Positions 51,842 to 63,614 of a stretch of DNA of 64,000 bases are shown here, in pieces (within the stretch, counting starts at the first letter, position 1; the number at the start of each line of letters is the position of its first letter). This stretch comes from Mytilinidion resinicola (taxonomy: Eukaryota; Ascomycota; Dothideomycetes; Mytilinidiales; Mytilinidiaceae): the NCBI RefSeq assembly GCF_010093595.1, contig NW_022985438.1, positions 547,241 through 611,240 of the forward strand. The letters are read 5' to 3'. The position numbers were made by a program, and so were the translations under genes. Under the pieces are notes generated by a model. The model was given only the letters and a program-made list of their open reading frames with translations, did not search any database and was not told the DNA's origin.

Positions 51842-53355
51842 GTTGTTTGTGGAACTTGGAGCTGAGGGTGGGTGAGATCGGTTCGTATTTGTGTTGGGAG
51901 GCTTGTAAAAGGTGAGTACGTGGTGAGTTTGGAACAGCAGACGCGGATATTGGGAGTGAACTAGAAAGCCTTCGTGTTTTTAAGCCTTCGACTTCGGTGT
52001 TTTGTTACTGCACGTTGTGAAGGGAGGGGTGTTCCTGGGATTGGTTGATTGTGATTCTCATTGTGAAGAACAATGAGAAAGGCTACGAAGTCTTCCAGCG
52101 AGCGACAGACGAATGCTGCAGCAGACGGTGCTACGAACGAACGACTAGGTAGGGCGACCAAGTTGTACTTCGTACGTAGAGGATGGGTCGGTGTTGTGAG
52201 AGCACGGTGGTGGTGGTGGAATGCGGGTGGCAGGTGCGGTGACGCGGAAACGCGTGCCTTCCAAGGTTGTAGGATCGATCGATCACGGCGTGAGATCCTC
52301 GCTAGTCCGAGAAAATACAGTCACGTGGTGGCTTATATAAGTAATGGGGCACCCCTAACTAACTAGTTAACTAACGGCGATGACGAGCCTCAAATTTCAC
52401 CACCGGATTCTTGCTCCTGAATCGCTGCACCCCCCCTCTGGAGATATGAAGCTACTGTAGGCCACCCTGACAGCGTGGAGGCAGTCACGAAGGCTAGCTT
52501 GAAATAACTGCCAGCATGTCAGCAATAGCACATGTTTCAACATATTGCCCTTCACGAATTCATTATAAGGTTTAAAGTTCGAAAGCTAGATTGTTGACAA
52601 GTATGGGGTATATAAAGGAACAAAACTATCACAAATAGAACCCCTTCAAGATAACTTTCGACATGCAAGTCTTGGAATCGTCCCCCGGAAAAAATTGCTG
52701 TAAACAGCCCGTTGAGGAAAAAGATGGGTGAGGTTAAGTTGGCTGACTCCTCCACCCGTTGCGCATGCCCTCTCCCTTTCCAAAAGACGGCGACGCTCAA
52801 ACACAACAAGGCCCAGCTACGAGTGATCAGCTCGAGCAAGAGGTCCACGCCGTGTGTGCATCAAGCCGCCGCGACACAAGTTTTGCCCTTTTATCCTCCA
52901 CACATGCGCAAAGCCGAAGTCCTAGGGTTGGACCTACTGGACCGATCCGACACCGCATTTCTCGACCCAGCCGAGCCGAGAGCACAGTGCCTTCACTGCT
53001 ACGAGTCCTTGCCCTGTTTCTCCCACGCCTTCGACATGGCTCCAGAGTCACCAAAAGTGTGAAGATAGAGGATGTGAATCCAAACCACGGCGACGTCACC
53101 ACTTCAAACGAATCGGAGATGCTTGCACGTGCGCGCCGGCCGGGTGTGAAGCGAAGGAGAGTGATGTATTGCTATGGACAGGTGCCCAGCGCCAGCAGTC
53201 GTCGAGAGTCGCAGAGACGGAGCATCAACCTGCGTAAGACGCGCAAAGTCATAAGCTTGGCTCGCTCAGAGATGGGTGTCGTCTTGCATTCCGCCAGCAG
53301 GGCAAAGAGTGGGGAGTGGAGTGAAGTGGGAACGTAATGAAGGGGTGGGGGCCTG
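51842..53355. other. Intergenic region, no supported gene
   Basis: About 1.5 kb. A plus-strand frame at 52759..53337 is long (192 codons) but Arg/Ser-rich without domain, lacks a clear start and is mirrored by antisense frames, so I do not call it. ggtggtggtggtg near 52210 is low complexity. A gtggcttatataag near 52328 resembles a core promoter without an obvious gene. Confidence 0.45.
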
Positions 53356-53712
53356 TCACGGATCGACGTAGTCGGTGTGACCATCGAAGAGATCCGTGAC
53401 CACCTTCAACATAGGTTCGAAGAGGCTTACTTCATCACCGGCCTCGCCTCCGAAAAAGCGAAGCCGTTGAACTTCCAAAGAGGCCTCCTGCTGACAGAGG
53501 CGGTCCTGCCATGCTGTATACGTTTGATGCCAGTGGTCTGCCGGTCGGCCCGTAAGAGGAATTACGGTAGGCTGGAAAAACAATTGAGAAGATGAGGAAT
53601 AAGATGAGCTGGTATCGAGAGAGTTCATGCGGGAGTGTAGTGAGCGTGCTTTGCCGGCGTCTCGGTGACGCGGCCGACTCCTGGTCCGCTTCCGGTTTCG
53701 TCTTTGGCCCAT
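53356..53712 (-). CDS. Small basic hypothetical protein (MGQR-type)
   Basis: 118 aa from ATG 53712. Strongly basic start MGQRRNRKRTRSRPRHRD, Ser-rich centre (DTSSSYSSSSQ), then a conserved-looking part: GRPADHWHQTYTAWQDRLCQ, FFGGEAGDEVSLFEPMLKVV and LFDGHTDYVDP at the end. Small proteins with this N-terminus and a W-x-A-W-Q core recur in Dothideomycetes genomes as far as I recall; their role is unknown. The basic start could bind nucleic acid. A longer frame upstream reaches an ATG at 53799 but crosses sequence that reads like a leader. The start at MGQR is chosen by that pattern. Confidence 0.6.
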   Translation of the reverse strand: MGQRRNRKRTRSRPRHRDAGKARSLHSRMNSLDTSSSYSSSSQLFFQPTVIPLTGRPADHWHQTYTAWQDRLCQQEASLEVQRLRFFGGEAGDEVSLFEPMLKVVTDLFDGHTDYVDP

Positions 53713-56290
53713 GATGATGAAATGGTGTAGGAGAGCGAGAAAGTCGTCGCCGACGGCGAAGACAAGACAACTGAATGTGAGGGACGTACGGAAAGGCACC
53801 TACCGGCAGTCTTTATAGGAGCAATCACGCCATGGGAAACAGTCAGAACGCACACTTTGATGCAGTGAGTCATAGCCACAACGTGTTGATGAGGTGTGAC
53901 TGGATCGAGCAGGTCCGTGCGCCCCCGTGTGGCGAAGTCGGGCAGATTCAGGAACCAGAACACCAAACCTTCTCCACGCGGCCTCTCTCTACGCACTCTT
54001 TGTCCAATCGATTCCAAATATCCTGGGGAGTCCGCCGGAAATAGTCATTTTCCGGAATTAGCGCCATGTGCCACACATGCCAAGTGTGGCTTTGCGCTGT
54101 CTGCTGCTCTCTGGACAGATATCGTCGCTTGGAGTTCGACCAAACTGTTCCAGGCGGCTGTGCTTCCATGTCACGGGGCAAGAGACCAGTCGCTTGTAAG
54201 GCGTCAATGAGGCTAGGCCTAAGGCAAACGGGGCTCTTCCTTGACACTTGCGTCCGTGCTTCGCGAAGAAAGCTCAATGCAGGTCATTCGAAGACTGCAA
54301 GTCTCTCTCTCCATTACCGCCTGATCAGTCTGCAGCCCAAATGACCTCTGTCAACTCGGCTGTGTAGTCACAGACATCGTCGATGACTATAGGATGTGGT
54401 CTAAGGCGTGTTGAAGCCGATGTCGGCACCGATACCTGCGAAGCGGGTCAATGTGGAGCCAGCGAAGATACGTGCCGCAGCCGCCTACTTCTCTGCCTCC
54501 GAGGGAGTATTTGCGCAAGACTTTCAAGAGGGTGTCGATGCTGTACGAAAGCCTTCGGAGGCGTGAGTCATGCTGCGCAAACCGCGATCGCGAATTTCCC
54601 CGGCGCAGTTCTAATAAGAGGTGTTCAAACCAGGCTGGAAGAGCATTGATTCAGAGATGGCCGCCAAAAAAGGGAAAAGGAAGTGGTGCGAGGAGGCTTC
54701 GCCCTTCAGCGAGAGCTCTAAGCTTGCTAACCTCAGGGACTGAAGCCGGCGCATACCTCGTGTAGAACCCTTCTAACTCCACAAGATCTCTATTGAACGT
54801 GTCTGCCGGAAGAAATGGTAAGAGAATTCGAAAAGATAATTTGTGGACAGGAGAAAAACACGTGATGAAATATGGCGAAAGAAGTGAGAGGAAGGAACGA
54901 AAGACGAAAAAAGATGACTATTAGCCTGAGGGATTCACTATGAGTTTGCGCTAGCCCAATCTTGTTCTACTTTGGCTCTGATCTATGCGAGCTTACTCCC
55001 GAGGTTTGAATGAGCTCCGAGCTTTTGATGCTGGCGCGACAATGAGATACCTAAATGTGAATTGCTTACGAGGAGCTTTCGTCGACGCTTCGAAGTATGT
55101 TTCCAAGGGCAATCTTGAGCACATGTGTAGGTCTGTACCTGTTAAGGACGGAAGGACCCAGTCGAGAGTTTAGGGTGCGAGGAGTCTTGATGCTGCAGGA
55201 TGGCATCCCAGATACGGCGGATGCAAGGCTGAGGTCGCACATGTCGGCTCTGCAGGCAGATCGTATATAGTTCTAGAGTGGTTCGATATATTGCTTTTCC
55301 CCAATGTGCGCAACCACTACAGCAGGCGGTGGTGTTGGGTGAGCTTCTGGACAAGGACGAGGAGAAAACCCTTCAATCATGTAGTGAGCAGTATGCACGC
55401 CGTTCTCTTGCGGCTAGCGGCGTCCCTGGATGCTTTTGGCGATCCAAAAATAGATGAAGCTGAGAAAATACTCTCATGTAAGAATCTCCGATCCAGCAAA
55501 GCCGATTTCTCAACGACGCTTGCGGGTATCAGTTCCCAACTCAGGCTGTCTCAATTGATGCCAGGACTGCTGGCTGCCAGGGCTGCGGCAAGCATCAACG
55601 AGGCTAGGGAGGAGACTGGCAATGTCTAACATGTCTGGACGGCCACCTGGCTGCTCCGGGCTGGCATGCGCGAGGCTGAAGGCGGTGGATCGCGAGCCAG
55701 ATTACACCTGTGCCTCCCTATCCGGCTCGAGAAGCTGGACTGCGCGATACGAAGTGGGGCATGGGAGTGTGAGAAGTGGTCGAGGCTGCAACTGGCAAGT
55801 CTGTCTGAGTCGTGTCGTGAATAGTGAGCGGTTCTGCGCGCATGCAAGAATAGCCCACCACGCGGTGCACTGCCACCGCCCTCCATCCGGCACCTGCAGT
55901 TCGCGGGGCCCACTCCTCTCTCGTCCCTTTGCAGGGTATCGCGATGGTCTTGGAAGGTGGAAGGCTCCTGGACGGTGCGGCTCGGGGAGCTGCTGGCAGT
56001 CAGCCTGGCTCGCCCTCACGTGCGGCCGGGGAGACATGGCGATGGAGACTCCACGCTGTTGCATCCTCCGTATCCTCAGTCGCGTCTCAATTGCTACATA
56101 TGCCGCCGCACACAGGCACCAAAGGGGCGCCCGCGGCTTGAGTCCACTCTGACCGGCACCCTCAGGCCCCCGGGCGATCGCATCGTTATTCTTAGCTGGG
56201 TGTCTGCCCTCAGCTCCTCCGCCCCGCCTCCCGACTCGTCAAGCTGTAAGCTTTTCTCTGCGACGAAGCTCCTGGCCCTTCAACACTGCG
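53713..56290. other. Intergenic region, no supported gene
   Basis: About 2.6 kb with many medium frames on both strands (for example 53948..54277 minus, 55291..55629 plus, 55622..56152 plus). None shows a domain, a start plus splice pattern, or a family I know. 55.7-56.28 kb is GC- and C-rich and is probably the promoter and leader of the poly-Gln gene. A spliced small gene could be hidden here; I could not make one. Confidence 0.45.
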
Positions 56291-56497
56291 ATGCCGACTC
56301 CCAAATTCTCTGCGCCCTGGTCCAAGTCGAATCGCTCGCACTCGTCCGTAGGCAGCTCGTCCGACCATTCCACCGCGCTGCCCTCTGGTAAGCCCGCGAC
56401 CCGGCCCCCGTCGACGCTGTATGAGGCTGAGCAGCGCGCAGCAGTGAACCACGACGCCGCCGCGCAGCGATATCCTCAGCCCGACGACCAGCAGCTC

Positions 56498-56566
<69 letters not shown>

Positions 56567-59379
56567 TCGCCTCAGGGCCCTCAAGTACAGCAAGGCCCCC
56601 AGGGCCCCTATCGCCAGGTCTTCCCCACTGCGCCAGCGCGCACGCAGAGCCACCGCCATTCGTCCAACCTGTCCCTGGAGCGCCCTCCTGCCAACCCACC
56701 CGTCCTCGCCGCTGACCAGCAGTCGCCTCCAAATAACCACGCCGAGCGCGCTCAGGACCCGCGATACTCGTACCAGCAGGCCCCGCCTACAAACTCCCCA
56801 GTGCTCTACGTGCAGGAGCCGAAGAGGTCTCTCCGCAGCCGTCTCGGCCTAGGTCACTCGCACAAGGACGAGGACCCCGCCCGCTCGAACTCGTCCAAGA
56901 ACAGCGGTGGAATTGGCCGACGCGTCTCGGTCAGGAAGAGTGAGCCGAGTCCCACGGACAAGTTCCAGAGCCAGCCAAACGACCCCCAACGGCTTCAAGG
57001 ACAGCAGTGGCAGCGACAAGAAGGGTCCAGTCCGCATCTGCCCACCTCAGAAGAAGAAGACGAGTCCAACCTGGATCCATTCCTGCAGCAAGACGACCAG
57101 CCGTCGCCCCACCCCCTCGTTCCTCCAAAGGAAGGCTATCACCAGCAATTCGCGCCCAACCAGCACCAGGAACAATATCGGCCCCCACTTGCTAGGGTCA
57201 ATACCGAGACAAGCTACCACACGCAGGGCGGGGCTGACCACTACAGCCCGGAACAACACAGCGGACACCAACAACCTCCGCAGTACCAACCCTATCAACA
57301 ACCTCAGCAGACAGCAGACGCAGGCCAGCATCCTCACCAATACCAGGCCTTCAATCCCACCACTAGTCCCCATCCCGCCAACAACTTGCAGCAACAGGAT
57401 CTCGCACAACAAATATTCTACCACCAGCAACAGCAGCAACAGCAATTAGGACCGGGCCAGCCAGGGAACGTCCAGTATCAACAACAGATATCGACGCCAA
57501 GCTCGCTGCAGTCAACTCCGCAAGACTTGCCGCAGCTCCAACGCGGACAGTCACTGTCAACACCGCAACCCCCACCGCACCAACAAGAAATTCATCAACC
57601 TCAGGCTGTTCATCAACTACCCCAGATTGTCCAGCAGCAAGACCCTCAGCAGGGAGACAGCCCGCACATTCAACAACTGCGTCCTCCGTCCCAGCAGCAA
57701 TTCGCACCACCGTCTCCGCTTGGCCCACAATATCAAGCTTACGACGGTCAGCAGGGTCAGCAGCCGCAAGTCTCTGAGAACGCCGCAAATAATCCTCCTC
57801 AACAAGGTAGCACGATGCCACCTCCCGGCCCTCCTTCGAACCGAAACACCTTGCGAAAGGGTGAGGGGAACCAGCAGAATTTGCCGGGCGCGCCGTCTCG
57901 CGAATCATCCCTCGTTCAACCACCGCAGCAAGGTCAGGGTCAACCACAGCCACCAACACCAGGGCTACAATCGTTTGGAGCTAACGTTGTACCCGCAGGC
58001 TCTCAAGGACAACCATATCGGGGAGCGGCCAAGCCAGGACAGCCAGGCCAAGAAATAGATGTAGGCAGGGCAACACCACCTCCCCGTGCCCCTAATGATA
58101 TGACGGATGAAGAGGTGCAGCAATTGATTAAAGAACATGAAGTTCTCCGTAAGTATAGTGCAGACCCTGATCCCCTTTTGTCCATGCTGACTGTGGTATG
58201 ATAGGTGAGAAATACCAGAAGGTGAAGCGGTACTTCTTTGAACAGCAGACCCAAGTGCATCAGCTCCAGAACACCCTTGCACATCAACGTCTGTCGCTCT
58301 CTCGTACGTCATGGGACGATTCCGAGTATTCTACGCGTTTCAATCGGCTGGACGGTCTTATTGCTCAGCTGTCTTTCGCAATTCGCAAGGATTGGAAAGC
58401 AATCCCGCAATGGCTGCAACCCGTGGTCAACAAAACCGCGGTCGAAACAGGGAAACAAGAAATGACTGCTGTCGGACGTGCTTTCATCTCGTCTTGGCTG
58501 GTTGATGAAATTTTTGAGCGAGTATTCCACCCAGACCTTGAGCCTGGGCTTTCCACCCAACTGAAAATGATTCAACTCAATATCCGGAAATTTGCTCCCG
58601 CGTCACAATCCGGCGAAGAGGAAGACGCCCTCGTTACTAAGGTTATCAATTGGCGATTAGCCACTCTCGAAGGCCTCGCGGAGACTCTTCGTGCCCCCCA
58701 ATGTGCTACAAACCGACAACGTCTCACCGACCAGCTGAACGAGAAGCTTATCGCTACTGTACAAATGTATCTCCAAGATCCTGCTCCACCAGATCTCGCG
58801 GGGGGTATTCCCATGATTGTCGAGCTCGCTATAAACATAGCCCAGCATGTTCCATTGGAGAGCCGAGAAGTTCACATCGAGTACTTCCACCCGGGCCACG
58901 GCCTTGTGCCTGATTTCATGAAAATGGAAACGGGAATTCCCGCTCTGACAAACCCCATTCACGATCCAAACGCCGATGCAGACAAAGCATCGCTCAAGAG
59001 CACGGCGTCTGACCTCCGCGACTCTGCCACTTCATCGGTGACGGAGCAAGAGACGCAAGCAGCACAGGCTCAAGGTCAGCAAGGCCAGGGTAACATCAAC
59101 AACAAGGATCTCGGCGACAACAGGGGCAAGCGAGGCATGTTCGGCAGCCTGATGGGTAATCCCAAGAAGGGCCCAGCTCCTCCAGCTCAGCTTGGAAAGC
59201 AGCAGCCGACAGCTGGCGGCGCGGGAAGCAGCCAAGTGAGCCTCTCCCAGCAGCCTCCTGGAAGCTCCAACGGACCGAAGGAGGAGCAGATCCCACCCAG
59301 GGTGCGATTGGCTGTCGGTTTCGCCGTACAAATCCGCGGCAAGAGTATATTGATGAAGGCGCCCGTGTACAGCACATAA
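56291..59379 (+). CDS. Large Gln/Pro-rich protein with conserved C-terminal helical domain
   Basis: 1010 aa from exons 56291..58148 and 58205..59379; 56-nt intron in phase 1 joins KEHEVL to REKYQKVKRYFFEQQ. Residues 1-600 are disordered, Gln/Pro/Ser-rich, with a run of more than 20 Gln coded mostly by CAG (about 56491-56566) and more Gln clusters later. It starts MPTPKFSAPWSKSNRSHSSV. The C-terminal domain (about 600-900) is the conserved part: EEVQQLIKEHEVLREKYQKV, SRTSWDDSEYSTRFNRLDGL, QLSFAIRKDWKAIPQWLQPV, RAFISSWLVDEIFERVFHPD. It is all-helical and ends in a Gly/Ser/Pro-rich tail. I recognise it as a conserved hypothetical of filamentous ascomycetes but know no function. The gene is certain; its role is not. 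Confidence 0.85.
56491..56566 (+). repeat. Coding CAG repeat (poly-Gln)
   Basis: Near-pure CAG run with a few CAA interruptions at both ends, in the first exon of the large Gln-rich gene. Near-pure CAG makes it likely to vary in length between strains. Antisense frames here read poly-Leu or poly-Ala and are not genes. Confidence 0.93.
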
Positions 59380-60189
59380 AGCGGTGGCGTGTACAAGTGT
59401 AATGACGAAGTAGTCTTTCAGTCGATTGCCAAAATGCCGGCTACGAGTTTCTTGACTCTGGTCTGAAGCGAATGAAGAGGGGGATTTCCGTTTTTTCCTT
59501 CTTGGTCCTTGGATGTGGATACGTATTGATGTGCGAGAGCTCTTTATTGTGACGGGTTGATGCCCTAGAAGAGACCGCTTTCTTGCTTGCGACGTTCTAT
59601 TCTATCTTGTGCATACCGATACCCTCGCTTGCTGATTCCGGTTGTTGCATTAGCTTTGGACTGAGTCTGGTTGGTGTGATGGATTTGTGTGTATGAAGCG
59701 TTTTGAAGTAGCGGAGGTAGGTAGAGGAGGGACGCCCCAGAAGATTTGTTCCGTTATATGGGACCATTTGTCGGTATGTGATGTGAACGTTAATTCGCGG
59801 AGCTGAGATCAAACGGCGCAGGCCGAGTCGATACCTACCATCTGTCCTCAAGCGTATTCCTAAAGAAGCTTTGCCTAGCTTTTCTGCAGACGTCACCTGG
59901 CGTATGATTTTGTTGACATCCGTATCCATGGAGTTTGGGTCCATGTAACGGAGTTAGCTTGTTAGTGCTAGGCTTCGGCTGGTCGGTTCGTACGAAGTAC
60001 TCCACATCACCCTGGCGACTCGAAAGGAAAGGTCCTAATTACCCCGCCGCCCTTTCCCTCCCCGGGGTGCATTTGAAATACAATGACGCCATCACATGAT
60101 AGCAAGTAAAAACTTTAGAAAGCTATACAAGGGCTTGCTCGCTTCTTCACTCCTCTCCCCTACTCCAAACCAACGAATCCTATCTCAGT
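59380..60189. other. Intergenic region
   Basis: About 810 bp holding the Gln-rich gene 3' flank and the reductase promoter. A minus-strand frame at 59597..59944 (MDPNSMDTDVNKIIRQVTS) has an ATG and ordinary composition but no recognised domain; I leave it uncalled. A gacgccatcac-atgata stretch lies near the reductase start. Confidence 0.4.
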
Positions 60190-61328
60190 ATGAAGGACGC
60201 CATTGTACACCCAGGGCCCACGGTCGAGATCATCGACAGTCCCATCCCGGAGCCTGGTCCCGACCAACTCGTTATCCAAGTCGTCGTCAGCGGCTCTAAC
60301 CCCAAGGACTGGTATGGAGTCGCGTCTTTCTGCAGTTACCGACAGCATTGCCAAGCTGATTCAAATTTAGGAAGATGGGCGATTGGACGAACACAAGCGC
60401 GAACACTGGCGACGACATCGCTGGAATAGTCCACTCCGTCGGAGAGAATGTGTACGAATTCAAGCCTGGAGACCGTGTGGCTTCCTTTCACGAAATGCAC
60501 ACGCCTGGAGGAAGCTACGCCGAATATGCTCTAGGGTGGCAACATACAACATTCCATATCCCGAAGAAGATTTCCTTCGAAGGTAGGACTGAGTACCACT
60601 TCGCAAAATTAAGAAGAAGTGCTGACTAGAATGCGTGTGTAGAGGCAGCAACTGTGCCCTTGGCCGCCATGACGGCAGCAATCGGTCTGCATATCCGACT
60701 TGGTCTCCCAGAGCCTTGGCTGGCGACCAAGGAGCCGATCCCTCTTATAGTCTACGGGGGTTCTTCCGCAGTCGGAGCATTTGCGCTGAAGATCGCAAGT
60801 CATGCAAACATACACCCTCTTATCGTGGTGGCGGGAGGTGGCTCAAAGTATGTGGAAACGTTGATCGACCGCAGCAAAGGAGACACGATCGTCGACTATC
60901 GAAACGGCGATGACGCTGTCGTTTCTGGCATCAAAGAAGCCTTGAAAGGCTCGAAAGTCAGCTATGCTTTCGATGCCGTGTCTGAAAAGGGGAGCTACGT
61001 GAACATCACTAAGGTACTGGATCCCCATGGCGCCATCACGCTCGTCCTGCCGGGCAAAGAGTATCCAGAGATACCTAAGACAGTGAAGCAAGTCTTGACG
61101 AGCGTCGGATCTGCTCATAAGGAAGATGCAGGTTTCGCATTCATATTTTTCAGGTACTTGGCCCGTGGATTTCACGAGGGATGGTTCACTGGCCATCCAA
61201 CGGAGGTCGTGCCGGGCGGGCTTGGTGGTGTGGAGCAAGCTCTGAAGAATCTGAAGGCTGGCAAGGCGTCAGCTGTCAAATATGTCTTCAGGGTTGCAGA
61301 GACAGAGGGTGTCAAGTCTTCTCTATAG
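60190..61328 (+). CDS. Zinc-free MDR oxidoreductase, ToxD/trans-enoyl-reductase-like
   Basis: 339 aa from exons 60190..60311, 60371..60582 and 60643..61328; introns of 59 and 60 nt, phases 2 and 1. Medium-chain dehydrogenase/reductase fold of the quinone-oxidoreductase or enoyl-reductase group, expected to use NADPH. N-terminal GroES-like part: VEIIDSPIPEPGPDQLVIQV, SGSNPKDWKMGDW, GDDIAGIVHSVGENVYEFKP. Rossmann fold with VYGGSSAVGAFALKIA and VSYAFDAVSEKGS. It lacks the zinc-binding Cys cluster of true alcohol dehydrogenases. Such genes often lie in secondary-metabolite clusters (ToxD, LovC type), but nothing like that is here apart from the O-methyltransferase 28 kb away, so a general detoxifying reductase is as likely. 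Confidence 0.9.
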
Positions 61329-61617
61329 TCGTGACTAGCGATTGGAGTTTGTTGGGACCGGTCAACAGAGGCAGGTAGCTGACCGCTCTGCTCTAATGCT
61401 CAGCACAGCCAACTTTCTCCCAATCTTACTTAGAGATATCATTAAGAGTCCACTTTCTTTGGCGTCGCTTCTTTTGATTGAACTGCTCCGCTGAACTCAA
61501 CCCTTCCACTCCCATCCTCTTCCCTATCCTCTCCTACCGTTCTCAATATATATTTCTAAGCCTGCCTCAGTAACACCACTTCCCGCGTCGCCTTTCTAGA
61601 TTCCAGTAATATGTTAA

Positions 61618-61724
61618 GCGTTTGAATATATTCAAATTCGCACTCTCTAGACTTTTACATCTCATCTGGATTGTTCATAATGCACCAAATGACCTCAGAC
61701 AATGGCGAGCAGGTGTGCACAGAC
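61618..61724 (+). repeat. Dispersed repeat module, copy
   Basis: gcgtttgaatatattcaaat, then gcactctctagacttttaca and tctcatctggattgttcata, ending gacctcagacaatggcgagc aggtgtgcacag when read on. Roughly four bases in five match 62133..62237 by eye, and the same order is seen at 34079..34187. Confidence 0.8.
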
Positions 61725-61867
61725 TTATGTTCAAGCAACAGCACTAGGTCACAAATTCGGACACACGGATATTCCACTGCACGGATTCCACCTTGCTTCT
61801 TCGACACCACCGTGAGGAGTGGTCCTGCTAGCAGATGTTCTGCCCTTCAAAAGGTAGCTTAGTTTCA

Positions 61868-61950
61868 ACTGCATCGATCTTCACATTTTATTTGGAATTT
61901 GAAAAGCCCATAGGTGTACTTTATACAGTGGCAAATTGGGGTGCCCAAAC
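61868..61950 (+). repeat. Dispersed repeat module, weak copy
   Basis: tttcaactgcatcgatcttc, cacattttatttggaatttg, cagtggcaaattggggtgcc match the module core in order (acattt-att-gga..cagtggcaaa). Degenerate; listed because it sits between two clear copies. Confidence 0.4.
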
Positions 61951-62084
61951 TTATGGTACCGTATAGAAATGGCCTGATCTGCGCCCACTTCCAGCCCTTG
62001 TTCTGCCCATTTTCAGCTGACTACCTCTCACGCACAAGGACACAGATTCAGGTACGCCGTCTTATCATCTCCTCCTGATTTATG

Positions 62085-62237
62085 ATGTGGTTCTGGAGCA
62101 CCCCCAACAACAGCGACATATGTCGATCAGAAGCGTTTGAATCCGCTCAAATTCGCACTCTCCAGGCTTTTGCATCTCATCCGGATTACTAATGCTGCAC
62201 CAAAGCATCTCAGACAGTGATGAACAGGTGTGTACAG
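62085..62237 (+). repeat. Dispersed repeat module, extended copy with internal duplication
   Basis: The main part 62133..62237 aligns with 61618..61724 and 34079..34187. The stretch just before it (62070..62120: catctcctcctgatttatga then ggagcacccccaacaacagc) resembles the second half of the module (catctcatccggattactaa then aaagcatctcagacagtgat), so the element looks like a tandem pair of a unit of about 60 bp. The same upstream extension is present at copy 1. Confidence 0.72.
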
Positions 62238-62621
62238 TTGACTGGTCCTAATCCAGGTCTTTATCACCTGATGCAGAGCAATCCTGTGTAAGAGCACCAG
62301 TCGTGGATAACTTCACCTGCCCATCTACAAGCTAGCTAGCGCTCATCCTTACTCTCACCTCCCCACCATTCCTCCATCATCAATAGCTCAAAGAGGTCAG
62401 TCGGTGAAGCGCCCGCGGACAGTCTTCCTCTCAAGTTCAACACTACTCACTTCAACATTGGCTTCTTCGACAGTACCTCATACTAACCATTTCACTTGTC
62501 CTCTGATCTTCCTCCAATTGGCTACCTTTAGAGGTCCAACCTCTTCACTCCATCTCTTCTCCTCAATCTCTCTCACCGGCTCCAGCGTCTAAGTCTAAGT
62601 ACTCCTCAAAAATCATATGAG

Positions 62622-63614
62622 ATGGCATCCAACAGCGGGGTCCGCAAGGACGTCTCGCATCCGAACCCGAAGAGATCCGCCCCAAGAAGGGCGACGGCTA
62701 ACGAGCGAGATCGCCACCCGAGGGCTACGCCTTCGAACTGGCTGAGGTACTTCAATGTTCCAATCCTTCGTTGCTTTCGAATGCATGCTAACAAAGATTC
62801 ATGAAGTAACGCTTTCAAAGACACAATCACGATCATGGTCAGCGGCTCAGACGACCAGACGATGGAAGAGTTTACGTTGCATAAAGGCATTGCAATGCAC
62901 CGCAGCGCAACAATTCAGCAGATGTGCCTTATGAACCCCGATGCTAAAGAGTTCAAGCGTCCAGAGTGGAGGGCTTCGGCCTTCAACATGTTCATGCAAT
63001 GGGCGTACCAGGGAAGGTTCTACATAGCATTTCCAGAAGGTCCAGATCATTACGACCCACTCCTGAAGGTATACCTACTAGGGAAGGACCTCCAAGCTAC
63101 AGGACTGATGACTTGCACCATTCAAGAAATGTGCAGATACAGCGACAAGCGGAGGACTTTGTTCAGCAACGCCCAAATCAAGCAGATCTATGCTTGTTCG
63201 CCACCGGCAGGAGCTCTTCGACGGTTGGTCGTAGATCAATACGTCTTCAATGGTGACGCTACCCAAATTGACTCTAACACCGAGGCAAGTGTGCCGAAGC
63301 AGTTCTTGGGCGACTTGACCCGCAGAGCGCTTGGGAAGGAGAAAATCAAAGACGACCCGTGCACGCGACCGGAAAACTACATCGCCAAAGGTCTTGACTT
63401 GCTTGAGGTCCAAACCAACGATGCCAATCCCCAACCCCGTGTTGCTTCAGTAAACTCAAGCGCGACAACTCTATCAACTCTTCTTGCAGGTAGTTCTAGA
63501 GCCAATCCTCCGAGCTGTACGAACGATCCCAGATCTCTGCCATCAGGAGGTGCAAGACCAGGAGCGCAGGACCTCCCTTTCTCTGTCGGTTCGGATGAGG
63601 AAAGTGATGCATGA
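62622..63614 (+). CDS. BTB/POZ domain protein
   Basis: 310 aa from exons 62622..62746 and 62807..63614; the 60-nt intron (GTACTT, branch gctaaca, acceptor AAG) is phase 2 and gives SNWLSNAFKDTITIMV. The N-terminus is basic (RKDVSHPNPKRSAPRRATAN). The BTB part begins at TITIMVSGSDDQTMEEFTLH with the expected K-x-x-L/A-x-x-R-S segment (HKGIAMHRSATIQQM), then FNMFMQWAYQGRF and YLLGKDLQATGLMTCTIQEM. Such small fungal BTB proteins often occur in large families and may pair with cullin-3 ligases, but partners are unknown. The tail is Ser/Pro-rich and ends in acids (DEESDA). The BTB call rests on the order of these segments. Confidence 0.75.

Larger units (their letters stand above)
61329..62621. 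other. Intergenic region with repeat modules
   Basis: About 1.3 kb between two plus-strand genes. At least three copies of the dispersed module occupy 61618-62240, and the leader of the BTB gene is pyrimidine-rich (ctcttcactccatctcttctcctc). No gene is supported. Confidence 0.5.

Noticed and set aside
52759..53337. Plus-strand 192-codon frame
   Set aside because: Arg/Ser-rich, no domain, weak start, mirrored by antisense frames; could be revisited with RNA data.
53948..54277. Minus-strand frame containing a Trp-rich stretch
   Set aside because: Looks partly protein-like but I could not find a start or splice that gives a sensible product.
55291..55629. Plus-strand 112-codon frame
   Set aside because: No domain or supporting signals; a competing frame in the same place is equally plausible.
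56210..56740. Minus-strand frames with poly-Leu and poly-Ala
   Set aside because: Antisense of the CAG run in the Gln-rich gene.
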